DNA from: UBA11403 sp963784615 | Lineage (GTDB): Bacteria > Pseudomonadota > Gammaproteobacteria > Legionellales > Legionellaceae | Length of the DNA stretch: 64,000 nucleotides | Assembly: GCA_963784615.1 (NCBI GenBank) | Contig: CAWASG010000001.1 | Span: 682,001-746,000 of the forward strand | Direction: 5' to 3' | Shown: piece after piece, positions 9,340 to 18,557 of the stretch | Layout of the letters: each line of letters begins with the position of its first letter | Numbering within the stretch: the first letter of the stretch is position 1 | Made by a program: the position numbers and the translations under genes | Notes under the pieces: generated by a model | The model's database searches: none | Told to the model about the DNA's origin: nothing | The model's input: only the letters and a program-made list of their open reading frames with translations

Positions 9340-9370
9340 TACTCCATCCATTTAGTTTTGCACGACTTTT

Positions 9371-9435
9371 CGTCAAAAAAGCTCGAGTTAGCCCTACTAT
9401 ACCGCGCGCAGTATAACGGCTGCGCTTTTTTGACG
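9371..9435. terminator. Inverted repeat between convergent genes, possible bidirectional terminator
   Basis: CGTCAAAAAAGC (9371-9382) pairs perfectly with GCTTTTTTGACG (9424-9435). Between them lies a shorter inverted stretch around the CGCGCG at 9402-9408. A/T runs inside both arms would give a U-tract on either strand. It lies between the protease gene and nif3, which converge. Confidence 0.5.
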
Positions 9436-9528
9436 AAACAACGTTCAACTCTAAACATCGTCTGGCCTAAACGATGAGCAAAACTCATAATCTTAGCGGC
9501 AACTCGAAGATCCCATATTGATGAGGCA

Positions 9529-10299
9529 TTAGACTGGATTATCAGTATCCAAAAATTGATGAGTAAGACCGAAACGCTTGCTAATCAGTTCACCCAATGC
9601 CTGAATGCCAAAACGTTCTGTAGCATGATGTCCGCAAGCGAAATAATGAATGCCTAATTCCTGGGCTTGATAATAGGTGCGTTCGGAGATTTCACCGCTG
9701 ATATAAGCATCAACACCCAAACGATGGGCGTCTAGAATAAAATCTTGCGCGCCTCCGCTACACCAGGCTATTCGTTTTATTTTTTTGGTGCTGCCGGAAA
9801 CATGTAAAGGCTTACGCTGGAAAATATGGGTTAATTGATGCATCAATGTAGTTGGCGCAACTGAAGATTCGAAGTGCCCGGCCCACAATACATTGGGTAT
9901 TTTACCGGCCGTATGCAAGGTAATATCTTGTGTTTCTAGAAGCCGGCCAATGCAGGCGTTATTACCGATTTCCTGATGACAGTCCAGTGGCAAATGATAG
10001 GCGAGCAAATTCAAATCATGGCTCATAATGCTACCCACGCGCTGCCGCATCATTCCTGTTAATACCGCATCTTCACCACGCCAAAAGAAGCCGTGATGAA
10101 CCAATAAAACATCAGCTTTAAGATGATTTGCTCGCTGGATAATATCATGAGAGGCAGTTACTGCTGTGCAAATGCGATGTATCTCGGGCCGCCCCTCTAC
10201 TTGCATGCCATTTGGCGCGTAATCATTAAAGGAAGAACACGCCAAATAATCATCTAAAAAAGCGGTTAATTCATCGCGCTGTATCACGCTTCCGAACAC
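9529..10299 (-). CDS. Nif3/YbgI-family dinuclear metal-binding protein
   Basis: Members of the Nif3 (YbgI, DUF34) family bind two metal ions; some databases call them GTP cyclohydrolase 1 type 2, but the cellular reaction is unsettled. The 256 residues show the family's metal-site segments LLVHHGFFW (about 65-73), NLLAYHLPLDCH (about 96-107) and YISGEISER with YFACGHHATERFG near the C-terminus. The GTG at 10299 overlaps the murA 3' end by 16 bp, so it is the last gene of the mla-ibaG-murA run. Confidence 0.9.
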   Translation of the reverse strand: MFGSVIQRDELTAFLDDYLACSSFNDYAPNGMQVEGRPEIHRICTAVTASHDIIQRANHLKADVLLVHHGFFWRGEDAVLTGMMRQRVGSIMSHDLNLLAYHLPLDCHQEIGNNACIGRLLETQDITLHTAGKIPNVLWAGHFESSVAPTTLMHQLTHIFQRKPLHVSGSTKKIKRIAWCSGGAQDFILDAHRLGVDAYISGEISERTYYQAQELGIHYFACGHHATERFGIQALGELISKRFGLTHQFLDTDNPV

Positions 10300-11564
10300 C
10301 GACGGATATCTGCACCCAAGCTATTTAATTTATGTTCGATACGCTCGTAGCCACGATCAACATGATAGACACGCTGAACCGTTGTTTCGCCCTTCGCCGC
10401 AAGTCCCGCCAGAATGAGACTGGCTGATGCACGCAAATCAGTCGCCATAACCGGTGCGCCCGTCAAGCACTCAATGCCGGTTAACATCGCTGAATTACCA
10501 TTCACACGAATGTTTGCTCCCATCCGTTGTAACTCTTGAACATGCATAAACCGATTTTCAAAAATATTTTCTACAACTGATGATGTGCCATCTGCTATCG
10601 TATTTAAGGCCATAAACTGTGCTTGCATGTCCGTTGGAAATGCAGGGTAAGGTGCTGTTGAAAAATTAACTGCTGTTGGACGTAGACCGTGCATATCCAA
10701 GTTTACCCAGTCCTCACCAATCGTCAATGATGCGCCAGCTTCTTCAAATTTACATAACATTGAGAGCAAATTATCTGGTTTGACTTGTTTAACCATCACC
10801 TGACCACGCGTAATCGCGCCAGCGATCAAATATGTGCCGGCTTCTATACGATCGGGCATGACCGAATATGATCCGCCAGATAAAGACTCTACACCCTCTA
10901 CTTCAATGGTGGATGTACCAGCGCCTGAAATTTTTGCACCCATTTGAATTAAAAAATTAGCGAGGTCGACAATTTCAGGTTCTCTAGCCGCATTTTTAAT
11001 AAGGGTTTTACCTTCGGCAAGTACCGCTGCCATTAGGATATTTTCCGTACCGGTGACCGTCACCGTATCAAAAACCAGAGTTTTTCCAACCAACTTGCCT
11101 TGCTTGCACCGAGCGCGGATATAGCCGTTTTCAATCTCAATGTCAGCGCCCATTGCTTTGAGTGCTTTAAGATGCAAATCAACAGGACGTGAGCCTATAG
11201 CACATCCTCCCGGCAAGGACACGTCGGCTTGGCCAAAACGAGCCAATAAGGGCCCAAGTACCAGAATAGATGCACGCATGGTTTTAACAAGCTCATAGGG
11301 CGCAACGAGTTTGTCGCTTACATTCTCGGGACGAGCAACCACTTGAATTGTATTAGTATCTGGATCCGACACAACCGTTGAGCCGAGTTCTCTCAACAGC
11401 GCTATCATCGTGCTAATGTCATTTAAATTCGGGACATTGGATAACGTCACATTATCTGTAGCGAGCAGGGTTGCTGCAATAATCGGCAATGCCGCATTTT
11501 TTGCACCAGAAATCGTGACTTCACCCTTCAATTGAGCGCCACCTTTGATGATCAATTTATCCAC
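10284..11564 (-). CDS. murA: UDP-N-acetylglucosamine 1-carboxyvinyltransferase
   Basis: MurA performs the first committed step of peptidoglycan synthesis, transferring enolpyruvate from PEP to UDP-GlcNAc; it is the fosfomycin target. The 426-residue length is standard. The active-site loop SLPGGCAIGSRP carries the reactive cysteine near residue 121, so fosfomycin sensitivity is expected from this residue. Conserved SGAKNAALP lies at 19-27 and a C-terminal DLRASASLILAGLAA is present. GTG start at 11564 behind GGAGAAG, overlapping the ibaG end by 8 bp. Gene order mlaB-ibaG-murA is classic for gammaproteobacteria. Confidence 0.97.
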   Translation of the reverse strand: MDKLIIKGGAQLKGEVTISGAKNAALPIIAATLLATDNVTLSNVPNLNDISTMIALLRELGSTVVSDPDTNTIQVVARPENVSDKLVAPYELVKTMRASILVLGPLLARFGQADVSLPGGCAIGSRPVDLHLKALKAMGADIEIENGYIRARCKQGKLVGKTLVFDTVTVTGTENILMAAVLAEGKTLIKNAAREPEIVDLANFLIQMGAKISGAGTSTIEVEGVESLSGGSYSVMPDRIEAGTYLIAGAITRGQVMVKQVKPDNLLSMLCKFEEAGASLTIGEDWVNLDMHGLRPTAVNFSTAPYPAFPTDMQAQFMALNTIADGTSSVVENIFENRFMHVQELQRMGANIRVNGNSAMLTGIECLTGAPVMATDLRASASLILAGLAAKGETTVQRVYHVDRGYERIEHKLNSLGADIRRCSEA

Positions 11565-11802
11565 TTTTCTTCTCCCATTCGTCTTTCGTCCACGTTTGCA
11601 TAGTCAAAGCATGCAAAAGACCTGCCGTAATTTCTTCTTTAAGCAACGCATACACCCATTGCTGCCTGGCTACCTTGGATTTACCGATCAATGCATCTGA
11701 AACAAGCGTTAAATGGTAATGATACCCATCACCACTCACTTTTACATAATCTACGCCAGAGCACTGTTTAAGTTTTTGTTCTAATTCTTCATTATCAATC
11801 AT
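11557..11802 (-). CDS. ibaG: BolA-family protein IbaG
   Basis: IbaG/YrbA is a small BolA-fold protein thought to pair with monothiol glutaredoxins and take part in iron-sulfur or acid-stress functions. The 81-residue sequence carries the BolA signature, with the VSGDGYHYHLTLVSDAL strand-turn and VYALLKEEITAGLLHALTMQTWT near the end. Its ATG overlaps the mlaB stop as ATGA, and its 3' end overlaps murA, indicating translational coupling across the run. Confidence 0.93.
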   Translation of the reverse strand: MIDNEELEQKLKQCSGVDYVKVSGDGYHYHLTLVSDALIGKSKVARQQWVYALLKEEITAGLLHALTMQTWTKDEWEKKSG

Positions 11803-12077
11803 GACAAGACCCTATCAACCTCACAAAATTCAGCCAAACCACTCAGAGAGTCGGACATATTTTCCATCACAAAAGATAGTTTACGTCTATTGCAGAGACG
11901 CTTCGCCTCAATCAACAACGCAAGCCCTGTACTATCACAATGCGTGACATCTGCTAAATTAAATCGAATACACGTCACATTCTGTTGATTACCCAGTACT
12001 TTGCTCAGCCGCTTGCTGTCCGCTTGAACGGTTTCGAATGTTAACACATTGGATGGCTTAAATACATAATCAACCAT
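11799..12077 (-). CDS. mlaB: Phospholipid-transport STAS-domain protein MlaB
   Basis: MlaB is the small cytoplasmic STAS subunit that stabilises the MlaFE ABC transporter. The sequence has the STAS pattern: a beta-strand core, CIRFNLADVTHCDSTGLALL with the conserved DSTG turn, and a helical end. A TTG at 12086 would extend it by three residues; ATG at 12077 has an AAGGGTTGAGA ribosome site and is preferred. It starts a few bases after the mlaC stop. Confidence 0.9.
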   Translation of the reverse strand: MVDYVFKPSNVLTFETVQADSKRLSKVLGNQQNVTCIRFNLADVTHCDSTGLALLIEAKRLCNRRKLSFVMENMSDSLSGLAEFCEVDRVLS

Positions 12078-12082
12078 AATTC

Positions 12083-12700
12083 TCAACCCTTTGACAGTGA
12101 TTGAGATTGACTTCTTTTGCTCATTTGGGCAATTAAATCACGCATTGTTCCGTTCTTTAAAGCCTGACCAAACTGATTTCGAAAGCTTTGAAGCAGACTG
12201 ACACCCTCAACGCTCAAATCATAAATTTTCCATTGGCCATTTTTAGAGACCAAGCTATAACTCAATGGAATATTAGGACCTTTAGAGCGAATAATAAGAC
12301 TATTCACACGAGTAAATTGCCCTGTTGCCGCCACATGCTGTGGTAAAAACTTAACCGTTTCATCCGTGTATTCAGCTAACGGCGTTGCATACGTCCGAAT
12401 CACCAACTGCGTGAACGCGCGTGCAAAATCTGCTCTGTCTGCGCCCGATGCTGCAGTCCATGCTTGGCGGCCTAAAACTGAACGTGACATCCCTTGTACA
12501 TCTACAATGGGCAACAAATAACGCTGGACGGCTTGATGGATCACCTGAGGATTTTTTTTCAGGCTCGACTTGTTTTGCTTTAAAGTGTCAAGGATCTGTT
12601 GCGCTGTTTGATCAAGCATCTGCACGGGTGAGGCATCTGCAAACAGGAACGGTGAGAAAAGAAAAGTCAGGGCTAAAAATGTTAATTGTAATCGTTTCAT
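12083..12700 (-). CDS. mlaC: Periplasmic phospholipid-binding protein MlaC
   Basis: MlaC ferries phospholipids between the outer-membrane MlaA complex and the inner-membrane MlaFEDB complex. The 205-residue protein starts with a signal peptide (hydrophobic LTFLALTFLFSPFLFADA, cleavage near residue 23). The Tol-Tol-Ttg2 fold follows, with typical segments VLGRQAWTAAS and RVNSLIIRSKGPNIPLSYSL, then KIYDLSVEGVSLLQSFRNQF. Part of the mlaFEDCB run on the minus strand. Confidence 0.94.
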   Translation of the reverse strand: MKRLQLTFLALTFLFSPFLFADASPVQMLDQTAQQILDTLKQNKSSLKKNPQVIHQAVQRYLLPIVDVQGMSRSVLGRQAWTAASGADRADFARAFTQLVIRTYATPLAEYTDETVKFLPQHVAATGQFTRVNSLIIRSKGPNIPLSYSLVSKNGQWKIYDLSVEGVSLLQSFRNQFGQALKNGTMRDLIAQMSKRSQSQSLSKG

Positions 12701-12724
12701 GTTTCACCTATGGGTTGATGTGCA

Positions 12725-13210
12725 TTACGACTTCTTATTAATATTAAACAACAACTGACCAATCAGATTTTCGAGAATGATCGCTTCTTGTGTTTTAGCA
12801 ATGACATCACCGGAGCGTAAATAAGGATGGCTTTTATTACTCTCATCCTCAAAACCTGGCACAATACTAATGTAATTCGATCCTAAAAGACCCTGTGTCA
12901 AAATACGTGCAGACACATCATCAAAAGGAATAGGCTTATCTTTTCGCAATGCCATCGTGACCTTGGCATTTAACTCACCTGGCTGTAACTCAATTCGCGT
13001 GACTTCACCAATTTTTACACCCGCGACCGTTACAGGAGCCCGAACCCTCAAACCACCGATATCAGCAAAATTCGCCATCACCGTGTAGCCATTGTTGGTC
13101 GACTTCAACTCGTTGACGCCACTGACTTTCATCACAAGGACAAGAAAAGCCGCAATACCAAACAGCATAAACAAACCGACACTGATATCAACATATCGCT
13201 GCTTATTCAT
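12725..13210 (-). CDS. mlaD: MCE-domain lipid-binding protein MlaD
   Basis: MlaD is anchored in the inner membrane and forms a hexameric MCE ring that passes phospholipids between MlaC and MlaE. In 161 residues there is one N-terminal membrane helix (about 9-29) and the MCE core FADIGGLRVRAPVTVAGVKIGEV, then GLLGSNYISIVPG. Its ATG directly abuts the mlaE stop. Confidence 0.95.
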   Translation of the reverse strand: MNKQRYVDISVGLFMLFGIAAFLVLVMKVSGVNELKSTNNGYTVMANFADIGGLRVRAPVTVAGVKIGEVTRIELQPGELNAKVTMALRKDKPIPFDDVSARILTQGLLGSNYISIVPGFEDESNKSHPYLRSGDVIAKTQEAIILENLIGQLLFNINKKS

Positions 13211-13993
13211 TTACCATCCTCCAATCATAAAAGCCGTCAACATAAAATCAAGCCCCAATACTGCAAGCGATGAATAAACAACCGTTCGAGTAGTCGCTTG
13301 ACTAATCCCACCGGCAGTGGGGACACAAGACATACCTTGAAAAACTGATATCCAGATCACAGCAAAGGCAAAAACACAGCTTTTAATCACACCACTTAAA
13401 ATATCAATTCGAAAATCAACTGCTGCTTGCATGTTCGACCAAAAACTACCGCCATCAATACCTAGCCAATCCACGCCAATAAAATAACCACCAAACACAG
13501 CAACCGCTGAAAAAATAAACGATAGCATCGGTAATGCAATCATACCCGCCAAAAAGCGCGGGTAAATCACGCGCCCTAACGGATCAACGCCCATCATATC
13601 CATGCTATCCAATTGCTCAGTCGCTTTCATCAGCCCAATTTCAGCAGTCAATGCCGAACCTGCACGACCAGCAAAGAGTAACGCGCTGATGACAGGCCCT
13701 AATTCACGCGCAATGCTCAATGCCAGTAACTGCCCCAGCTGAGTGGTTGCACCAAATTTCTCCAAGGTATTATATCCTTGCAGTCCAACCACCATCCCGA
13801 TGAACAATGCCGACACCACAATAATAAGTGTAGATTGAACGCCCACAAAGTAAAGCTGCGCCCGTAAAGAAGGCCAAAGACGCCTGAAATCTGGCGATCT
13901 GAACAAAACACGAACCAAAAACCGGTTCGAATACCCCATCATCTGCAACCCATTCAATCCACGTTGACCCAATTGGGATATCCACTCAAGCAT
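13211..13993 (-). CDS. mlaE: Lipid-asymmetry ABC transporter permease MlaE
   Basis: MlaE is the membrane subunit of the MlaFEDB transporter. From ATG 13993, with GAGGAG just upstream and an 8-bp overlap with mlaF, it has 260 residues, exactly the family size. The open frame extends to 14122 but that part lies within mlaF. Several hydrophobic segments are present, along with the family stretch ELGPVISALLFAGRAGSALTAEIG, MDMMGVDPLGRVIYPRF and, near the end, VPTAGGISQATTRTVV. Confidence 0.95.
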   Translation of the reverse strand: MLEWISQLGQRGLNGLQMMGYSNRFLVRVLFRSPDFRRLWPSLRAQLYFVGVQSTLIIVVSALFIGMVVGLQGYNTLEKFGATTQLGQLLALSIARELGPVISALLFAGRAGSALTAEIGLMKATEQLDSMDMMGVDPLGRVIYPRFLAGMIALPMLSFIFSAVAVFGGYFIGVDWLGIDGGSFWSNMQAAVDFRIDILSGVIKSCVFAFAVIWISVFQGMSCVPTAGGISQATTRTVVYSSLAVLGLDFMLTAFMIGGW

Positions 13994-14783
13994 CCAGTAG
14001 CTCCTCATTAAATGCACGTGCAGGATAATGAAACGGTACAACGCCATCCGCTTCACCATGCATAAATTGCCTAACTTCCGGCTGTTGAGAGTCACGTAGC
14101 TCAGCCGGTGTGCCTTGACCAATCACATGACCGCCAGCAATTAGATATACATAATCGGCAATCGAACACGTTTCTTCAACATCATGCGAAACAATAATCG
14201 TTGTTGTATTGAGCAATTGGTTTAAACGTTTAATTAAACGCACCAAAACGCCCATTGAAATTGGATCCTGTCCGGTGAAGGGCTCATCAAACATCATCAG
14301 CTCAGGATCAAGAACCATCGCTCGCGCAAGCGCAACGCGCCTAGCCATACCACCTGACAAGTCGCTGGGCATTAACTGGGCGGCACCTCGCAGCCCAACG
14401 GCTTGAAGTTTCATCAAAACGACATCACGAATAATGGCTTCATTCAAGCGACTGTGCTCTCGCAGTGGAAAGGCAACATTGTCAAACACTGAAAGATGTG
14501 TAAATAAAGCACCACTTTGAAACAGTAATCCCATTTTTTGTCGAATCAAGTATAGTTCTTTATGAGAAAGTCGATGAATATTTTGACCATCAACGGTCAC
14601 TTCTCCAGAGTCAGGTGTTAATAATCCACCGATTAAACGCAATAGCGTTGTTTTACCGCTGCCGCTAGGCCCCATAATCGCTGTAATCGCCCCACGCTTA
14701 ACGCAGATATCAACGCCATCGAATATTCGACGTTCCCCACGAGAGAATGTTAATTGTGTAATATTGACTAGATTGCCATTCAT
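13986..14783 (-). CDS. mlaF: Lipid-asymmetry ABC transporter ATPase MlaF
   Basis: MlaF supplies ATP-driven force to the Mla phospholipid pathway. The 265 residues show Walker A GPSGSGKTTLLRL (about 39-51), the Q-loop LLFQSG, signature LSGGMARRVALARAM (about 143-157), Walker B LMMFDEPFTGQDP and the switch histidine in VSHDVEE. It is the first gene of the mla run. It is divergent from kdsD across 108 bp (14784-14891), where a TATAAT on the minus strand at 14823-14828 may be its -10 box. Confidence 0.96.
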   Translation of the reverse strand: MNGNLVNITQLTFSRGERRIFDGVDICVKRGAITAIMGPSGSGKTTLLRLIGGLLTPDSGEVTVDGQNIHRLSHKELYLIRQKMGLLFQSGALFTHLSVFDNVAFPLREHSRLNEAIIRDVVLMKLQAVGLRGAAQLMPSDLSGGMARRVALARAMVLDPELMMFDEPFTGQDPISMGVLVRLIKRLNQLLNTTTIIVSHDVEETCSIADYVYLIAGGHVIGQGTPAELRDSQQPEVRQFMHGEADGVVPFHYPARAFNEELLDA

Positions 14784-14891
14784 GCTGACTCTTTTAGTAT
14801 AATTTACATGATTATTATTTCTATTATACAGATTACTCAGACGATTAAAATATGTTAAAATTCAAATTAGTCAGAAAAGCTAGAGTATTCT

Positions 14892-15854
14892 ATGAATTTT
14901 TGCAAACTTGGACTTGCTGTTATCGAAACAGAAGCACAAGCGGTATTTGAATTAACCCAACAGATTGATGAACGATTTCAAGCAGCTTGCGAGCAATTAT
15001 TAGCCTGCAAGGGTCGCGTCGTTGTCACCGGCATGGGCAAATCCGGGCATATTGGAAAAAAAATTGCGGCAACACTCGCGAGCACAGGGACTCCTGCTTT
15101 TTTTATGCATCCAGGAGAGGCCAACCACGGCGACTTGGGCATGATCACCCGCCAAGACGTTCTTGTTGCTATTTCTTACTCAGGCCAAACCAATGAACTC
15201 GTCACCCTTCTGCCGTTGATTAAACGTTTGGAAATTCCGCTAATTACCTTGACCGGAAATCCCTGCTCAATCCTCGCGCAAACAGCCGATATTCATCTTG
15301 ACGTCTCGATTAAACACGAAGCTTGTCCGCACGGATTGGCACCGACAACCAGTACAACCGTTGCACTGGTGATGGGCGACGCTCTGGCCATCACTTTATT
15401 ACAAGCCCGCGGATTTACTGCCGACGATTTTGCCCGCGCTCATCCCGGCGGTTCATTGGGCAAGCGTCTGTTACTGCGTATTGACGACATTTTTCACAGT
15501 GGAGATGCGCTGCCAATCGTTCGTGAACAAGCAACTGTCAGTGAGGCATTAATCGAAGTCACTGCCAAAAAACTGGGTATGACTTGTGTCGTTAATACGC
15601 ATGGGGTACTCACTGGTATTTATACCGACGGTGATATTCGACGAACATTGACACAAAATCGCGAGATCAACACTACCACAATCGCTGAAGTGATGACGTA
15701 TAACTGCCAGACCGTTCACAGTGGACTTTTGGCTGCAGAGGCACTGGCATTAATGCAAAAACATGTGATTACCTCACTCATTGTTGTGGATGAGGAAAAT
15801 CGCCCTGTTGCGGTCATTCATCTACATGACTTGCTGCGGGCAGGTGTAATTTAA
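14892..15854 (+). CDS. kdsD: D-arabinose 5-phosphate isomerase
   Basis: KdsD converts ribulose 5-phosphate to arabinose 5-phosphate, the entry to Kdo, the inner sugar of LPS. In 320 residues it has a SIS sugar-isomerase domain (GKSGHIGKKIAATLAS near 50-65, ISYSGQTNEL, HPGGSLGKRLL) and two CBS modules in the C-terminal 120 residues. ATG at 14892 with only a weak ribosome site. First gene of kdsD-kdsC-lptC-lptA-lptB. Confidence 0.96.
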   Translation: MNFCKLGLAVIETEAQAVFELTQQIDERFQAACEQLLACKGRVVVTGMGKSGHIGKKIAATLASTGTPAFFMHPGEANHGDLGMITRQDVLVAISYSGQTNELVTLLPLIKRLEIPLITLTGNPCSILAQTADIHLDVSIKHEACPHGLAPTTSTTVALVMGDALAITLLQARGFTADDFARAHPGGSLGKRLLLRIDDIFHSGDALPIVREQATVSEALIEVTAKKLGMTCVVNTHGVLTGIYTDGDIRRTLTQNREINTTTIAEVMTYNCQTVHSGLLAAEALALMQKHVITSLIVVDEENRPVAVIHLHDLLRAGVI

Positions 15855-15866
15855 GGATACCAAGAT

Positions 15867-16394
15867 ATGACCGATTTAATCGAAAGAGCTAAAAAAATTC
15901 AATGTCTCATCTGCGATGTTGATGGCGTTTTAACAGACGCTCGCGTTTATATGGATAATTTTGGCAATGAGCAAAAAGCATTTAACCTTCAAGATGGTAT
16001 GGGACTTAAATTAGTGATGGCCGCGGGTATTGAAGTTGCCGTTATCACAACGTCCAGATCCGATCTCATCGATCATCGCATGAAACAACTCGGTATTTCG
16101 CGCTATTACAAAGGCCAGGTTGAAAAACTAACCGCTTATGAAGCTATCAAATCAAGCTTACAATTACCCGATAACGCATTCGCTTATGTGGGCGATGATT
16201 TACCCGACATTGCGATTATTCAACGCGTTGGATTGGGAATTGCAGTTGGGAATGCTCGCCCTCAGGTCAAAGAATTTGCTTCCTGGACGACTGAATTCAC
16301 CGGAGGCAATGGTGCAGTTCGTGAGGTTTGTGACTTTATTTTAAATTCACAACATAAATTTGATACTGCATTACAAAGGTATTTATCTTCATGA
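15867..16394 (+). CDS. kdsC: 3-deoxy-D-manno-octulosonate 8-phosphate phosphatase
   Basis: KdsC removes phosphate from Kdo 8-phosphate. It is a HAD-superfamily enzyme of the small, capless C0 kind: CDVDGVLTDARVYMD near 19-33 (nucleophile D21, acid D23), TTSRS for motif II, and VGDDLPDIAI for motif IV. 175 residues is the standard size. AAGGA lies ahead of the ATG. The 3' end overlaps lptC as ATGA. Confidence 0.96.
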   Translation: MTDLIERAKKIQCLICDVDGVLTDARVYMDNFGNEQKAFNLQDGMGLKLVMAAGIEVAVITTSRSDLIDHRMKQLGISRYYKGQVEKLTAYEAIKSSLQLPDNAFAYVGDDLPDIAIIQRVGLGIAVGNARPQVKEFASWTTEFTGGNGAVREVCDFILNSQHKFDTALQRYLSS

Positions 16395-16963
16395 ATGCTG
16401 CCAAGCAAGCGTTTTTTCTATTTGCATCGCTGCTTCTATTAGCCTGCTCCGGCTGGTACTTTGCCAGCAGTGGCACAAAATTTAAGCTCGATGCTGAAAC
16501 CTTGCTGACCACAACCGATACCGTCATGACTCAGCTGAACTTGCAGCGATTCTCGGCAACTGGGCAGCTCGAGAATTCGCTACAATCGCCGCTCGTACGT
16601 CACGTCCCCAAAAACAATACCCATTGGATTAAATCACCGCGAATTACCATTATTCAAGATGGTCAAGGCGCATGGGAGATCAATGCCAAGCAAGCAACGG
16701 CACTTTATGGCGGTACAAAAATTACATTCAAAGACAACGTGCGCATACACCAGCACAAAGGCACGCACAACGAAGAAAGTACATTTACAACAGAAGCCAT
16801 CACTTATTTTCCCAAGACAAAACATGCCGTCACATCTAAAGACATTTTATTTGAACAACCAGGACATCAAGTACAAGCCAAAGGCATGAAAGCCGATTTG
16901 GAAAAAAAGCATGTTCGATTACTCAGTCAAGCACGAGGCGTATATGATCCGAATCGCGGGTAA
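16391..16963 (+). CDS. lptC: LPS export protein LptC
   Basis: LptC is a bitopic inner-membrane protein that hands LPS from LptBFG to periplasmic LptA. The 190-residue sequence has one N-terminal membrane helix (about residues 7-25) and a beta-jellyroll-like periplasmic part with the typical LFEQPGHQVQAKGMKADL stretch near the end. ATG overlaps the kdsC stop; 3' end overlaps lptA by 20 bp. Confidence 0.92.
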   Translation: MNAAKQAFFLFASLLLLACSGWYFASSGTKFKLDAETLLTTTDTVMTQLNLQRFSATGQLENSLQSPLVRHVPKNNTHWIKSPRITIIQDGQGAWEINAKQATALYGGTKITFKDNVRIHQHKGTHNEESTFTTEAITYFPKTKHAVTSKDILFEQPGHQVQAKGMKADLEKKHVRLLSQARGVYDPNRG

Positions 16964-17459
16964 TTTATATTACGGCATTCTTCTGCTTTTGCTCACACCA
17001 CTATGCTTTGCATTGCCCACAGATAAAAACCAAATTTTAAATTTTAGAGCCAATTCTGCAGACATCAATCAAGAAACCCATCTGGGGATCTATAAAGACA
17101 ATGTCGAACTGGATCAAGGGTCCACGCATTTACGTGCCGCAAAAGCCATGACCGAGGTTGATGCGAAAAACAAACTTATCAAAGCGATTGCTGAAGGCAG
17201 TAAAACTGAGCAAGCGCATTTTTGGACGCTCACTGATGAAAAAAAACCGCCAGTTCATGCTTATGCTAATACCATTCGCTATTTTCCTGAAAAACACTTA
17301 ATTCAATTGATAGGCCGCGCCCGTGTAGAGCAGGGAAAAGATTCCTTTTCTGCGCCAACAATTGACTACGACACACTCCATCAACACGTGCTGGCCCAGT
17401 CTCATCATAGCCAAGGCCAAACCGTCATTATTATTCATCCCGAGGATCATCATGAATGA
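16944..17459 (+). CDS. lptA: LPS transport periplasmic protein LptA
   Basis: LptA forms the periplasmic bridge that carries LPS to LptD. Translation from ATG 16944, five bases behind GAGG, gives 171 residues with a signal peptide (hydrophobic LLLLTPLCFALP) and an OstA-like domain (LGIYKDNVELDQGSTHLRAAKA, TIRYFPEKHLIQLIGRARVEQG). The frame is open from 16911, but that stretch is inside lptC without a ribosome site. The stop overlaps the lptB start by 8 bp. Confidence 0.93.
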   Translation: MIRIAGNLYYGILLLLLTPLCFALPTDKNQILNFRANSADINQETHLGIYKDNVELDQGSTHLRAAKAMTEVDAKNKLIKAIAEGSKTEQAHFWTLTDEKKPPVHAYANTIRYFPEKHLIQLIGRARVEQGKDSFSAPTIDYDTLHQHVLAQSHHSQGQTVIIIHPEDHHE

Positions 17460-18195
17460 AGTTATTTCTGGATCGAGCCTGATTGCCCATCATTTACAAA
17501 AATCCTTTAAGACACGCATGGTCGTCAACGATGTCAGTTTACGGATTCAACGCGGTGAATGCGTAGGATTACTCGGGCCAAACGGCGCAGGGAAAACCAC
17601 CTGTTTTTATATGATTGTCGGTTTGCAATCCTGTGACAAAGGCCAAATTTTATTAAACGGTAAAGACCTCACGCATTTAGCCATTCATCAACGTGCTCGC
17701 CTTGGTATTGGTTATTTACCCCAGGAAGCCTCCATTTTTCGTAAAATGAGTGTCAGCGACAATATCCTCGCTATCTTGCAACTTCGAACTGATTTAGATA
17801 AACAAGCGCAACTGGATACATTAGAACAATTACTCATTGAATTTAACATCACCCACCTACGCAACAACCTCGGCATGAGTTTATCCGGCGGCGAGCGCCG
17901 CAGAGTAGAAATCGCCCGCGCCCTCGCCATTGAACCCGCATTCATCTTGTTAGACGAACCTTTTGCCGGCGTCGACCCCATTTCGGTAATCGACATCAAA
18001 AAAATCATCACCCATTTATGCGAAAAAAATATCGGTGTACTCATTACCGATCACAACGTACGCGAAACACTGGACATCTGCAGCCGCGCTTATATCGTCA
18101 ATAAAGGCACCGTCTTGTGTGAAGGGTCTGCTGAAGACATTTTGGCGAATCAACAGGTAAAAGATGTTTATTTGGGTGAGAATTTTTTGTTATAG
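17452..18195 (+). CDS. lptB: LPS export ABC transporter ATPase LptB
   Basis: LptB powers extraction of LPS from the inner membrane by LptFGC. ATG at 17452 behind GAGG; 247 residues. Walker A GPNGAGKTTCFYM (about 42-54), the Lpt-typical LPQEASIFRKMSV Q-loop, signature LSGGERRRVEIARAL, Walker B FILLDEPFAGVDP and switch VLITDHNVRETL. A longer frame from 17362 lies inside lptA. The rpoN gene that often follows lptB elsewhere is not here; repeats and lpdA on the other strand follow. Confidence 0.97.
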   Translation: MNEVISGSSLIAHHLQKSFKTRMVVNDVSLRIQRGECVGLLGPNGAGKTTCFYMIVGLQSCDKGQILLNGKDLTHLAIHQRARLGIGYLPQEASIFRKMSVSDNILAILQLRTDLDKQAQLDTLEQLLIEFNITHLRNNLGMSLSGGERRRVEIARALAIEPAFILLDEPFAGVDPISVIDIKKIITHLCEKNIGVLITDHNVRETLDICSRAYIVNKGTVLCEGSAEDILANQQVKDVYLGENFLL

Positions 18196-18378
18196 ACAAA
18201 CCGTGGGTTGAGTTGAAGCGGGTCTGCCGAAGTCCAACCTTTGATTAATATCCTTGACTGGCAGTGGAATTCGCCAGTTAATCATGATAAACAAGCGGGT
18301 ACTTCTCCATATTTTTGAATATATCCGAATCTAAATCCACGTCAGCTAGTACGTTGTTCATCTAATTTGGACAGGTTC

Positions 18379-18490
18379 ACAGTACATTCGGTACAAACAG
18401 CCACAATGAATTTGCAGGTTCCGTCGTTGCGAGCGAAGCGCGGCAATCCAGAGTACCGTGCTCTGAACTTTGGATTGCCGCGCTTCGCTC
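18379..18490. repeat. Repeat family D (TTCGGTACAAACAGCC / GTCGTTGCGAG), copy 1
   Basis: A leader related to TTCGGTACAAACAGCCA is followed by GTCGTTGCGAG and a perfect 20-bp inverted repeat (18431-18450 and 18471-18490, starting GAGCGAAGCGCGG). The same leader and inverted-repeat design recur at 46921-47097. Region 18196-18557 also holds a degenerate half of family A near 18205-18235 and no recognisable gene. Confidence 0.75.
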
Positions 18491-18557
18491 TGGCCAGGAG
18501 CATATAGGCGTGTCACGCATTACAGAATGCCGACACGCCCTGATGCATGATTCGCGA

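Noticed and set aside
18245..18258. TAATATCCTTGACT seen here and again near 60500
   Set aside because: Too short a match to call a repeat family without a genome search.
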